Made by a program: the position numbers and the translations under genes
The notes under the pieces: model-generated
Seen by the model: the letters and a program-made list of their open reading frames with translations, nothing else
Database searches by the model: none
What the model was told of the DNA's origin: nothing
Shown: piece after piece, positions 36,106 through 45,724 of the stretch
How the letters are laid out: each line of letters starts with the position of its first letter
Position numbering within the stretch: position 1 is the first letter of the stretch
From: UBA8079 sp965205535
GTDB lineage: Bacteria > Pseudomonadota > Alphaproteobacteria > UBA6615
Direction: 5' to 3'
Length of the DNA: 64,000 nucleotides
Assembly: GCA_965205535.1 (NCBI GenBank)
Contig: CBDBHH010000005.1
Span: forward strand, 1,240,001-1,304,000

Positions 36106-37272
36106 GTGTCCAAAAGTAGCTATCTGTTTACCAGTGAATCCGTCTCCGAGGGCCATCCCGACAAGGTGTGCGACCGCATTTCGGATGCCATCGTCGACGC
36201 CTTCCTGACGGGCGATCCCCAGAGCCGCGTGGCGGTCGAAACTCTGACCACCACGAACCGCATTGTCATGGCGGGTGAAGTGCGTGGCCCGGCGGATATC
36301 GATGGGGCGCGTATGGAAGAAATCGCACGCGCTGCCGTAAAGGATATCGGGTACGAGCAGGACGGCTTCCACTGGAAGAATGCCGAGGTTGATTGCCATG
36401 TACACGCCCAGTCGGTCGATATCGCGCAGGGCGTGGATGCCGCGGGGAACAAGGATGAGGGCGCAGGCGACCAGGGTTTGATGTTCGGTTACGCCTGCCG
36501 CGAGACAGATGTCCTCATGCCGGCGCCGATCCATTATTCACACGCCATTCTGCGTTCGCTTGCCGAGGCGCGGCATTCCGGGGCGGAAACCGGGCTGGGG
36601 CCCGATTCCAAAAGCCAGGTCACGATGCGCTACGAAGACGGCAAGCCGGTTGGCGCGACGTCAGTTGTTGTCTCGACCCAGCATGGCGAGGAACTCAGTC
36701 AGGAAGACGTGCGCGAAATCGTGCGCCCGCATGTGGTCAACACCCTGCCCGACGGCTGGATGTGCCCGGAAGAGCAGTTCTACGTAAACCCGACCGGTCG
36801 CTTTGTCATTGGCGGTCCCGACGGAGACGCCGGTCTGACCGGCCGTAAAATCATCGTCGATACCTATGGCGGTGCAGCACCCCATGGTGGTGGTGCGTTT
36901 TCGGGCAAGGACCCGACGAAGGTCGATCGCTCGGCAGCCTATGCCGCGCGTTATGTGGCCAAGAATGTGGTCGAGGCCAAGCTGGCTGACCGCTGCACGA
37001 TCCAGGTCGCGTATGCGATCGGCGTGTCCCATCCCCTGTCTGTCTGTGTCGATACCTATGGCACCGGCAAGGTGGACGAGGCGGATCTGGCCGAGGCCGT
37101 GCAGAAGGCAATGGACCTCACACCGCGCGGCATCCGCGAGCATCTCGGCCTGAACAAGCCGATCTACGCGCGCACCGCGGCCTATGGCCATTTCGGCCGT
37201 CAGCCGGATGCAGATGGTGGGTTTTCCTGGGAAAAGACCGACCTCGTCGACGCGCTTCACAACGCGCTTTGA
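36106..37272 (+). CDS. metK: S-adenosylmethionine synthetase
   Basis: A 388 aa enzyme making SAM from methionine and ATP. Signatures: FTSESVSEGHPDKVCD at the start, GAGDQGLMFGYA, and the P-loop-like GGGAFSGKDPTKVDRSAAY; the Asp and Lys active-site residues in these motifs are present. The GTG start was chosen because the conserved family N-terminus (SKSSYLFTSESV) begins there; 17 upstream codons have no similarity. It is separated from lnt by 134 bp and followed by trmB after 24 bp. Confidence 0.96.
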   Translation: MSKSSYLFTSESVSEGHPDKVCDRISDAIVDAFLTGDPQSRVAVETLTTTNRIVMAGEVRGPADIDGARMEEIARAAVKDIGYEQDGFHWKNAEVDCHVHAQSVDIAQGVDAAGNKDEGAGDQGLMFGYACRETDVLMPAPIHYSHAILRSLAEARHSGAETGLGPDSKSQVTMRYEDGKPVGATSVVVSTQHGEELSQEDVREIVRPHVVNTLPDGWMCPEEQFYVNPTGRFVIGGPDGDAGLTGRKIIVDTYGGAAPHGGGAFSGKDPTKVDRSAAYAARYVAKNVVEAKLADRCTIQVAYAIGVSHPLSVCVDTYGTGKVDEADLAEAVQKAMDLTPRGIREHLGLNKPIYARTAAYGHFGRQPDADGGFSWEKTDLVDALHNAL

Positions 37273-37296
37273 CCGGGGCGTATTGATCGAGACGCC

Positions 37297-38019
37297 TTGA
37301 CCGGGAACCACAGCTCGAGTTCCGAAGTCGAAGACCCGCGGTTTCATGGCCGCCGGCGCGGCCGCAAGCTGCGGCCCGGACAGGAGCGCCTGCTCGAGAC
37401 CTATCTGCCCGAAATCCAGGTGGATGTGCCCGCCGACGATAAGACCTTGGATCCGGCCGCAATGTTCCCGCCGGGCCTGCGTGAGGTCTGGCTGGAGATC
37501 GGCTTCGGTGCGGGTGAGCATCTGGCGTGGCAGGTGGTCCACAATCCGGACGTCGGCATGATCGGTGCCGAGCCCTTTCTGAACGGGGTCGCGCGCCTGC
37601 TCTCCGAGATCGCCGACGACCGACCCGGGAATATCCGTATCCACGCCGACGATGTGCGCCCGCTGTTACCGCGTTTCGCCGAGGCGAGCCTCGCACGGGT
37701 GTTCATCCTGTTTCCCGATCCCTGGCCCAAGCTGCGTCATAACCGGCGACGGCTGATCAACACGAAGCTGCTCGACATGCTCGCGCGTCTGATGAGCAAC
37801 GGGGCCGAACTCCGTGTGGCGACGGATGATCAGGATTATCTCGTCTGGATTCTGCGGCATTTGCAGACCCATCCGGATTTCGACTGGACGGCGCGGCGCG
37901 CCGATGACTGGCGCCACCGGCCGGCGGATTGGCCGGACACACGCTATGAGGACAAAAATCGCAGCGGCGGGCCCGGTCCGACGTTTTTGCGCTACACGCG
38001 AAATCCACGCACCCCCTAA
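37297..38019 (+). CDS. trmB: tRNA (guanine-N7-)-methyltransferase TrmB
   Basis: A 240 aa SAM-dependent methyltransferase making m7G46 in tRNA. The SAM motif is LEIGFGAGEHLAWQ and the catalytic/family motif is LFPDPWPKLRHNRRRL. The C-terminal ENRSGGPGPTFLRY-type ending (here DKNRSGGPGPTFLRYTR) is typical. The start is TTG; no ATG lies between the metK stop and the conserved RRRGRKLRPGQ. It directly follows metK, which supplies its cofactor. Confidence 0.95.
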   Translation: MTGNHSSSSEVEDPRFHGRRRGRKLRPGQERLLETYLPEIQVDVPADDKTLDPAAMFPPGLREVWLEIGFGAGEHLAWQVVHNPDVGMIGAEPFLNGVARLLSEIADDRPGNIRIHADDVRPLLPRFAEASLARVFILFPDPWPKLRHNRRRLINTKLLDMLARLMSNGAELRVATDDQDYLVWILRHLQTHPDFDWTARRADDWRHRPADWPDTRYEDKNRSGGPGPTFLRYTRNPRTP

Positions 38020-38027
38020 CGCGTGGG

Positions 38028-38055
38028 TTGCCTTTTCCGGTGTTTTCCCTATATT
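38028..38055 (+). promoter_or_regulatory. Candidate sigma-70 promoter for the rimP-nusA operon
   Basis: TTGCCT and TATATT are separated by 16 bases, close to the housekeeping consensus. It starts nine bases after the trmB stop. Transcription would begin near 38062, leaving a leader of about 35 nt before the terminator hairpin at 38097. The position fits a separate promoter for the translation-factor operon. Confidence 0.55.
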
Positions 38056-38096
38056 CCCGCTCAACAAGGCCCAACGTCTGGTGACAGACAGTTAAG

Positions 38097-38131
38097 GGTG
38101 GCCCGGAGAACCCGGCGCCGCCTTTTTTGTT
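38097..38131 (+). terminator. Intrinsic terminator/attenuator just upstream of rimP
   Basis: GGTGGC-CCGG pairs with CCGG-C-GCCGCC (ten base pairs, one bulged C, loop AGAAC) and is followed by TTTTTTGTT. It is a good rho-independent terminator 77 bp after trmB and only 12 bp before the rimP GTG. As it lies downstream of a likely promoter, it is placed to attenuate rimP-nusA transcription as well as to end trmB mRNA. Confidence 0.8.
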
Positions 38132-38143
38132 ACCTGATTTTCG

Positions 38144-38698
38144 GTGGGCGCCACGCAGGAGCTTGGTCAAGGATTGAACCTGATCAGCGAAAATATCCAG
38201 ACGGACAAGATCATCTCCGTCATCGAACCCTCGCTGGCCGATCTCGGCTTCGAGTTGGTGCGCGTCAATTATGGCGGCGGCGGCCGGCCGGTCCTGCAGA
38301 TCATGATCGACCGGGCGGATGCCAAGGACGTCACGATCGAGGATTGCACCCTGGCGAGCCGAACTTCGTCCGCGTTGCTCGATGTGGCCGACCCGATCAG
38401 GGATGCCTATGAGCTCGAGGTGAGTTCGCCGGGGATCGACCGACCGCTGACGCGGCCGAAGGATTTCGAGAGCTTTGCCGGATACGAGGCGAAGGTCGAG
38501 TTGAAACAGGCCGTTGACGGTCGCCGGCGCTTTCGCGGGCGGTTGCTGGGCCTGGAAGATGACCGGGTGCGCCTGGCCGATCTGGATGCGGAAGATGACG
38601 AGTTCATTCTGCCGTTTTCGGAAATTGCCAAGGCGAAACTCGTTTTGACCGATGAACTAATTGCCGCGGCCCAAAAGGGCCGGACAAACGAAGGATAG
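38144..38698 (+). CDS. rimP: Ribosome maturation factor RimP
   Basis: A 184 aa protein required for 30S assembly. The N-terminal domain has IIEPSLADLG-like IEPSLADLGFELVRV and ELEVSSPGIDRPLTRPKDF; the C-terminal SH3-like domain follows (RFRGRLLGLEDD). It starts the rimP-nusA-infB operon. The GTG was taken as the longest start, but it has no ribosome binding site and sits right after the terminator T-run; an in-frame TTG at 38174, behind GGAG and AAGGA, may be the real start. nusA follows after five bases. Confidence 0.92.
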   Translation: MGATQELGQGLNLISENIQTDKIISVIEPSLADLGFELVRVNYGGGGRPVLQIMIDRADAKDVTIEDCTLASRTSSALLDVADPIRDAYELEVSSPGIDRPLTRPKDFESFAGYEAKVELKQAVDGRRRFRGRLLGLEDDRVRLADLDAEDDEFILPFSEIAKAKLVLTDELIAAAQKGRTNEG

Positions 38699-38703
38699 AG
38701 AAT

Positions 38704-40410
<1,707 letters not shown>

Positions 40411-40422
40411 GACCGGAACAGG

Positions 40423-41142
40423 GTGCGCGCAGGAATGATCGCGGTGGAACAGGCTCCAGCCGATACGGCCTCGACCGAAACAGGCCGGCACGCGGGCGCC
40501 ACCCAGCGCCGGACGCGTCGCTGCCTGGTTACGGGCGACGTGCGGCCGCGGGCGGAGCTTATGCGATTTGTCGTTGGCCCCGATGATCTTGTGGTGCCTG
40601 ATCTCGATGCGCGCCTTCCCGGGCGCGGATTGTGGTTGACCGGCCGCAGGGATATAGTCGCGCAAGCCTGCGCCAAGCGCGCGTTTGCGCGTGGTGCGAA
40701 GCGCAATGTGGCGCCGATGACCGGGCCCGACGGTGAGAGCCTCGAGCAGTTTGTCGAGACCGCGTTGTTCCGCCGGGCGGCGGGCGCCTTGACGATGGCC
40801 CGCAAGGCAGGCGCGTATGTGTCGGGTTTCGAAAAGGTTCGTGCCGCTCTGTCGGCGCGCGACGAGAATGAGAGTGCGGGTGACACCGTTTTATTTTGTG
40901 CGTCCGATGCCGGCGAAGATGGCCGCGAGAAGATTGCGCGGCTCGCCGACCGGGTAGGTGGTGTTACGCGTGTGGATATTTTTGACGCGGCCGAGTTGGG
41001 TGCCGCATCAGGGCGTGACCATACGGTTCACGCTGTCGTGTTGCCGGGTGGCGCCGCGCAGCATGTGTTGGAAACGGTCCGGGCATACACCGCCTATCGG
41101 GGTGATACGGCCCCGGCGACCGATATTGATTTGATGGATTGA
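40423..41142 (+). CDS. RNA-binding protein, YlxR (RnpM) domain plus L7Ae-like domain
   Basis: A 239 aa protein. The N-terminal half (about 25-100) is a YlxR/DUF448 domain with RRCLVTGDVRPRAELMRFVV and the family GRGLWLTGRRD. The C-terminal half (about 110-200) resembles the L7Ae/YlxQ fold (RAAGALTMARKAGAYVSGFEK). The fusion of the two domains between nusA and infB is the normal alphaproteobacterial arrangement. YlxR in Gram-positives (RnpM) binds RNase P RNA. The GTG start is shown; an ATG four codons later is equally likely. Confidence 0.9.
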   Translation: MRAGMIAVEQAPADTASTETGRHAGATQRRTRRCLVTGDVRPRAELMRFVVGPDDLVVPDLDARLPGRGLWLTGRRDIVAQACAKRAFARGAKRNVAPMTGPDGESLEQFVETALFRRAAGALTMARKAGAYVSGFEKVRAALSARDENESAGDTVLFCASDAGEDGREKIARLADRVGGVTRVDIFDAAELGAASGRDHTVHAVVLPGGAAQHVLETVRAYTAYRGDTAPATDIDLMD

Positions 41143-41146
41143 GATC

Positions 41147-43801
41147 ATGGCGAGTACGACTGAGAACGACGACAAGAAGAAAAAGCCGCTGACGCTCTCC
41201 AAGCCGGGCAAGCTCGAGCTTAAGAAGACCGTCGAGGGTGGCCAGGTGCGCCAGAGCTTCAGTCATGGCCGGACCAAGACCGTGACGGTCGAGGTCAAGA
41301 AGAAGCGGACGTTCCAGCAGGGCGATTCCGGCGAAATGACCGAGATCAAGGAGGCGGCGGAAGCAGAAGCCGCAGCCGCCGCGCCTGCAGCAGCACCCGA
41401 GGCCGCGCCTGCGTCTGACACGTCGCCGCAACGGACATTGACCGACGCCGAACAGGCATCGCGCGTGCGCGCGCTCGAGGCGGCCCGCCAGGCTGCCGAA
41501 GAGGCCGCGATCGAAAGCGAGAAAGCCAAGGCGGCGCTGGAAGAGGCACGCCAGGCCGCCGCCGAAGAAGAAGCGGCAGCCCCGGCAGGTGAGACGCCGG
41601 AAGCGGACGCTCCCGAGGCAACTGCCGATCCCGAGCCGGCCCCGGTCGAGACCCGGACCCGGCGGGAAATCGAGGAAGAGGCGCGCCGTGAGGCGGAGGC
41701 CCAGGCCCAGAAGATGGCCGACGAGGCCGCGCAACGCGCCGCGGCGGCAGAGCGGAAGTTCGCCGCCCTCGAGGAAGAGACGGGCGACGACGAGGGCGCG
41801 ACCGGCACCAGCAAGGGCAAGCCTGCGCGCGCCGAAGGCACAGCGGCAAAGCCGAACGCACGTGCGCGCGGCGGCGAGCGCAAGCGCCGGAGCGGCAAGC
41901 TCACCATTTCCGAGGCACTCGGCGAGGAGGGCGGTGCACGCCAGCGCTCCGTCGCGGCATTCCGCCGTCGTCAGGAGCGTGAACGCCAGCGGGCAACCGG
42001 TGATAACAAGGGTGGCGGTCAGGCCTCGAAGGTGGTGCGCGAAGTCAGCATCCCCGACTCCATCACCGTGAGCGAGCTGGGCAACCGGATGGCTGAACGC
42101 GGCTCGGAAGTCATCAAGGCCCTCATGAAAATGGGTGTTCTGGCGACGATCAATCAGACGATCGATCAGGAAACCGCACAGCTTGTGGTCGAGGAATTCG
42201 GCCATGCCGCGAAACTCACTTCAGCCAGCGATGTCGAGCTCAATCTCGGTACGACGGTCGAGGATGATGACGGCGTGCAGGTCGGACGCCCGCCGGTCGT
42301 TACCGTTATGGGCCATGTCGATCACGGCAAGACTTCCCTGCTCGACGCCTTGCGCTCGACGGATGTCGTCAGCCGCGAGGCGGGCGGAATCACCCAGCAT
42401 ATCGGCGCCTATCAGGTGGTGCTCGAATCCGGCGACAAGATCAGCTTTATCGATACGCCGGGCCATGCGGCCTTCACCGCGATGCGACAGCGCGGCGCCC
42501 ATGTGACCGACATCGTGATCCTGGTGGTCGCGGCCGATGATGGCGTGCAGCCACAGACGGTCGAGGCGATCAATCATGCGCGCGCCGCCGAGGTGCCGAT
42601 CATCGTCGCGGTCAACAAGATGGATTTGCCCGCGGCCGATGCGTCGCGTGTGAAAAACGAACTTCTGTCCCACGAGATTGTGCCCGCGGAAATGGGTGGC
42701 GATACCCAGGTCATCGAGGTCTCGGCCGAGACCCGTGCGGGGCTCGACACACTGACCGAGGCGATCGTGTTGCAGGCGGAAGTGCTTGAGCTGACCGCCA
42801 ACCCGGAACGCGCCGCCTTCGGCGCGGTGATCGAGGCGCAGCTCGAACGCGGCCGTGGTGCGGTTGCGACCGTGCTGGTCCAGGGCGGCACGATCAAGGT
42901 AGGTAATATTTTCGTCGCCGGCGCCGAGTGGGGCCGGGTTCGCGCGCTGGTCAACGACCGGGGCGAGAATGTGGAAGAAGCCGGTCCGTCCTCGCCGGTT
43001 GAGGTTCTTGGCCTGAACGGTGCGCCGCAGGCGGGCGATGAATTTGCGGTCGTGGATTCCGATGCACGGGCCCGAGAAGTCGTCGAGTATCGCCAGAGCG
43101 TTATTCGTGACGCGCGCGCCGCAGCCGGTGCCCGCGGCAGCCTCGACGACATGTTCGAACAGATCAAGGCCGGTGAAGCGACCCAGATCCCCGTGGTGAT
43201 CAAGGGTGACGTGCAGGGCTCGGTCGAGGCGATCGTCGGCGCGCTGAACAATCTTTCGACCGATGAGGTCAAGGCCCAGGTGTTGCATGCCGGGGTTGGT
43301 GGCATCACGGAATCGGATATTGCACTCGCCACCGTCAATAACGGGCTGGTCATCGGCTTCAACGTTCGGGCGATCCCGCAGGCGCGCGACCAGGCAAAAC
43401 GCGACGGGGTCGAGATCCGCTACTACAACATCATCTACAATGTGGTGGATGATGTGCGCGGCATGCTGGAGGGTGAGCTGGCGCCGACCCTCAAGGAAAA
43501 CCTGCTCGGCTCTGCCGAAATTCGCGAGATCTTCAGCGTTTCGAAGGTCGGCAAGGTGGCCGGCTGCATGGTTACCGACGGCCTGATTCGCCGCGACTCG
43601 AAGGTCCGCCTGATGCGGGATTCGGTTGTCGTGCATGAAGGCAATCTGGGCACCCTGCGGCGCTTCAAGGACGATGTCCGCGAGGTCCAGAACAGCTACG
43701 AATGCGGCATCGCGCTCGAGAATTACAACGACATCCAGCCGGGTGACGTGATCGAGTGCTTCGAAGTGCAGGAGATCGCCCGCCAGCTCGAGGCGAGCTG
43801 A
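41147..43801 (+). CDS. infB: Translation initiation factor IF-2
   Basis: An 884 aa GTPase. The N-terminal ~300 residues are a low-complexity Ala/Glu/Arg/Lys region containing the IF2-associated segments (LTLSKPGKLELKKTVEGGQ and GKLTISEAL). The GTPase domain starts near 385 with G1 GHVDHGKTSLLDAL, G3 DTPGHAAF and G4 NKMD. Domains II-IV follow, ending VIECFEVQEIARQLEAS. It brings fMet-tRNA to the 30S subunit. It is in the rimP-nusA-ylxR-infB-rbfA-truB-rpsO operon. Confidence 0.97.
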   Translation: MASTTENDDKKKKPLTLSKPGKLELKKTVEGGQVRQSFSHGRTKTVTVEVKKKRTFQQGDSGEMTEIKEAAEAEAAAAAPAAAPEAAPASDTSPQRTLTDAEQASRVRALEAARQAAEEAAIESEKAKAALEEARQAAAEEEAAAPAGETPEADAPEATADPEPAPVETRTRREIEEEARREAEAQAQKMADEAAQRAAAAERKFAALEEETGDDEGATGTSKGKPARAEGTAAKPNARARGGERKRRSGKLTISEALGEEGGARQRSVAAFRRRQERERQRATGDNKGGGQASKVVREVSIPDSITVSELGNRMAERGSEVIKALMKMGVLATINQTIDQETAQLVVEEFGHAAKLTSASDVELNLGTTVEDDDGVQVGRPPVVTVMGHVDHGKTSLLDALRSTDVVSREAGGITQHIGAYQVVLESGDKISFIDTPGHAAFTAMRQRGAHVTDIVILVVAADDGVQPQTVEAINHARAAEVPIIVAVNKMDLPAADASRVKNELLSHEIVPAEMGGDTQVIEVSAETRAGLDTLTEAIVLQAEVLELTANPERAAFGAVIEAQLERGRGAVATVLVQGGTIKVGNIFVAGAEWGRVRALVNDRGENVEEAGPSSPVEVLGLNGAPQAGDEFAVVDSDARAREVVEYRQSVIRDARAAAGARGSLDDMFEQIKAGEATQIPVVIKGDVQGSVEAIVGALNNLSTDEVKAQVLHAGVGGITESDIALATVNNGLVIGFNVRAIPQARDQAKRDGVEIRYYNIIYNVVDDVRGMLEGELAPTLKENLLGSAEIREIFSVSKVGKVAGCMVTDGLIRRDSKVRLMRDSVVVHEGNLGTLRRFKDDVREVQNSYECGIALENYNDIQPGDVIECFEVQEIARQLEAS

Positions 43802-43869
43802 CCGGCGCAAACTCACAGGGCCGGCGCATGATTGCGCGCGGCCGAAACGGAACTGAAAACAGCCTGCCC

Positions 43870-44301
43870 ATGAACCGGAACGCGCAGAATGCCCGCAAAG
43901 GCAAAGCGCCGTCCCAACGCCAGTTGCGCGTGGGCGAGGAAATCCGTCATGCCTTGTCGGAGATCCTTCGCCGGGCGGCGTTTCGCGATACGGAGTTGGC
44001 CGACCTGGCGATCACCGTCACGGAGGTCCGGGTGAGCCCGGATTTGCGCAACGCCACGGTGTTTGTCCTGCCGCTGGATGGCGATCCCGATCCCATGGTT
44101 GCGGGGCTCAACCGGGCGGCCGGATATCTGCGCGGCCAGCTGGCGCGCGCGGTGCATCTGAAATATCTGCCCGCACTGAGTTTTGTGTTCGACAAGAGCT
44201 TCGAGGAAGCCTCGCGGATCGAATCGATCATGCACCGGCCCGAGGTCGCGCGCGACCTGGCGGGTGATGACGAGACGACAACAGACGAGACCGAAAACTG
44301 A
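43870..44301 (+). CDS. rbfA: 30S ribosome-binding factor RbfA
   Basis: A 143 aa KH-type cold-shock ribosome assembly factor. Family sequences are PSQRQLRVGEEIRHALSEIL, ITVTEVRVSPDLRNATVFV and LPALSFVFDKSFEEASRIE. The ATG MNRNAQNARKGKAPSQ gives the usual length; an in-frame ATG at 43828 adds 14 residues and is possible. It binds 30S precursors near the 5' end helix of 16S rRNA. The stop overlaps the truB ATG by one base. Confidence 0.93.
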   Translation: MNRNAQNARKGKAPSQRQLRVGEEIRHALSEILRRAAFRDTELADLAITVTEVRVSPDLRNATVFVLPLDGDPDPMVAGLNRAAGYLRGQLARAVHLKYLPALSFVFDKSFEEASRIESIMHRPEVARDLAGDDETTTDETEN

Positions 44302-45239
44302 TGGGGCGTCGGCGCAAGGGATTGTCGATCAACGGCTGGTTCAATCTCGACAAACCGGCCGGGATGACGTCGGCGGGCTGCGTCAACGCGGTGCGGCGCG
44401 CCACGGGGGCGGCCAAGCTGGGCCATGCCGGCACGCTTGATCCGTCGGCGACGGGAATTCTGCCGATCGCGCTGGGTGAGGCGACCAAGACCATGCCCTA
44501 TGTCACCGACAGCTCGAAAAGCTACACCTTCACGGTCAATTGGGGTGCGCGCACCGAGACCGATGATGCGGATGGTGAAACAGTCGAGACCTCGGATGCG
44601 CGCCCGGACCGGGCGGCGATCGAGGCAGCACTGCCGGCCTTTGTCGGCTATATTGAACAAGTGCCGCCGGCCTATTCGGCGATCAAGATTGACGGCCAGC
44701 GTGCCTATGCCAAGGCGCGCGCCGGCGAGGATGTGGTCCTCAAGGCGCGGACGATTGAAATCAACGCGTTCGAGCTGGTCGAGATCCTCGACGCGGACCG
44801 CGCACGGTTCGCCGTGACGTCGGGCAAGGGGGCCTATATGCGTGCGCTGGCCCGTGATCTGGCGATCGCGGTCGGCACCTGCGGCCACCTGTCGGATCTG
44901 CGTCGCGTGGCCGTCGGACCGTTCGAAGAATCGGCTTCGATTTCTCTGGAAATGCTGGAGGAACTTGGCCATAGTGCCGCCGCCTCACCCATATTGTTAC
45001 CGATTGAGACCGCGCTGGACGGTATCCCGGCGTTGGCCTTGTCTGACAGGGAAGCGGAAATGCTTCGCAATGGGCAGGCGGTTCCGGTCTTGCGACCGCA
45101 AGACAGGGAACGGATTGCGACGGCTGGGGACGACGGTATCGTCCTGGCCCTCGAAGCGACGACGCCGGTAGCGCTCGTTCGTGTCGACGGCATCCAGATC
45201 CGTCCGGTCCGTGTTTTAAATCTCGATACCGGGAGCTAG
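44301..45239 (+). CDS. truB: tRNA pseudouridine(55) synthase TruB
   Basis: A 312 aa enzyme. The catalytic Asp lies in LGHAGTLDPSATGILPIALG (about residue 49), and the Tyr/Lys-containing VPPAYSAIKIDGQRAYAKAR follows, with GAYMRALARDLA. It makes pseudouridine 55 in the T-loop of tRNAs. It is translationally coupled to rbfA and is followed after six bases by rpsO. Confidence 0.96.
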   Translation: MGRRRKGLSINGWFNLDKPAGMTSAGCVNAVRRATGAAKLGHAGTLDPSATGILPIALGEATKTMPYVTDSSKSYTFTVNWGARTETDDADGETVETSDARPDRAAIEAALPAFVGYIEQVPPAYSAIKIDGQRAYAKARAGEDVVLKARTIEINAFELVEILDADRARFAVTSGKGAYMRALARDLAIAVGTCGHLSDLRRVAVGPFEESASISLEMLEELGHSAAASPILLPIETALDGIPALALSDREAEMLRNGQAVPVLRPQDRERIATAGDDGIVLALEATTPVALVRVDGIQIRPVRVLNLDTGS

Positions 45240-45245
45240 AAAAGC

Positions 45246-45515
45246 ATGTCGATTACGCCTGAGCGTAAAACCGAACTCATCAATGAATTCCAGACCAAGG
45301 CTGGGGACACGGGCTCGCCCGAGGTTCAGGTTGCGATCCTGACGGAGCGCATCAAGAACCTGACCGAGCACCTGCAGACCCACGCCAAGGATCATCATTC
45401 ACGCCGTGGCCTCCTATTGATGGTGGGCCAGCGGCGTCGTTTGCTCGACTACACGCGGCGCAAGGAAGAAGCGCGTTATCGCACCCTGATCGAGCGTTTG
45501 GGCATTCGCCGCTAG
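45246..45515 (+). CDS. rpsO: Ribosomal protein S15
   Basis: An 89 aa protein, the normal S15 length, with FQTKAGDTGSPEVQVAILTE, HSRRGLLLMVGQRRRLLDY and the terminal RTLIERLGIRR, which bind 16S rRNA helices 20-22. It is followed by a 209-bp leader and pnp, the conserved rpsO-pnp pair. Confidence 0.98.
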   Translation: MSITPERKTELINEFQTKAGDTGSPEVQVAILTERIKNLTEHLQTHAKDHHSRRGLLLMVGQRRRLLDYTRRKEEARYRTLIERLGIRR

Positions 45516-45573
45516 ACGCGATTGCCTTTGTTACCGGCGCGGGCATGGCCCGGCGCCATTACGACAGGCCCAC

Positions 45574-45699
45574 GGACACAATCCGGTGTCCCCGGTCTGG
45601 CCCGCACGGACCTTCCGTGCACACGCCGTCAAAACTGTATTGCGTGACGGCGCGAAGACCCCGATGGCACGGGGCGTTCGTTTGGGGTTGGCCCGAACG
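45574..45699 (+). promoter_or_regulatory. Structured pnp leader with four consecutive stem-loops
   Basis: In the 209-bp rpsO-pnp gap four hairpins follow one another: 45574-45591 (GGACAC/GTGTCC), 45604-45620 (GCACGGA/TCCGTGC, three-base loop), 45625-45651 (GCCGTCA/TGACGGC) and 45675-45699 (CGTTCG/CGAACG). None is followed by a T-run, so they are not terminators. In enterobacteria the pnp leader hairpin is cut by RNase III and then used by PNPase for autocontrol; this leader is placed for a similar role (inferred). Confidence 0.6.
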
Positions 45700-45724
45700 G
45701 ATGACGCAGGTTGAGAGATAAGCG

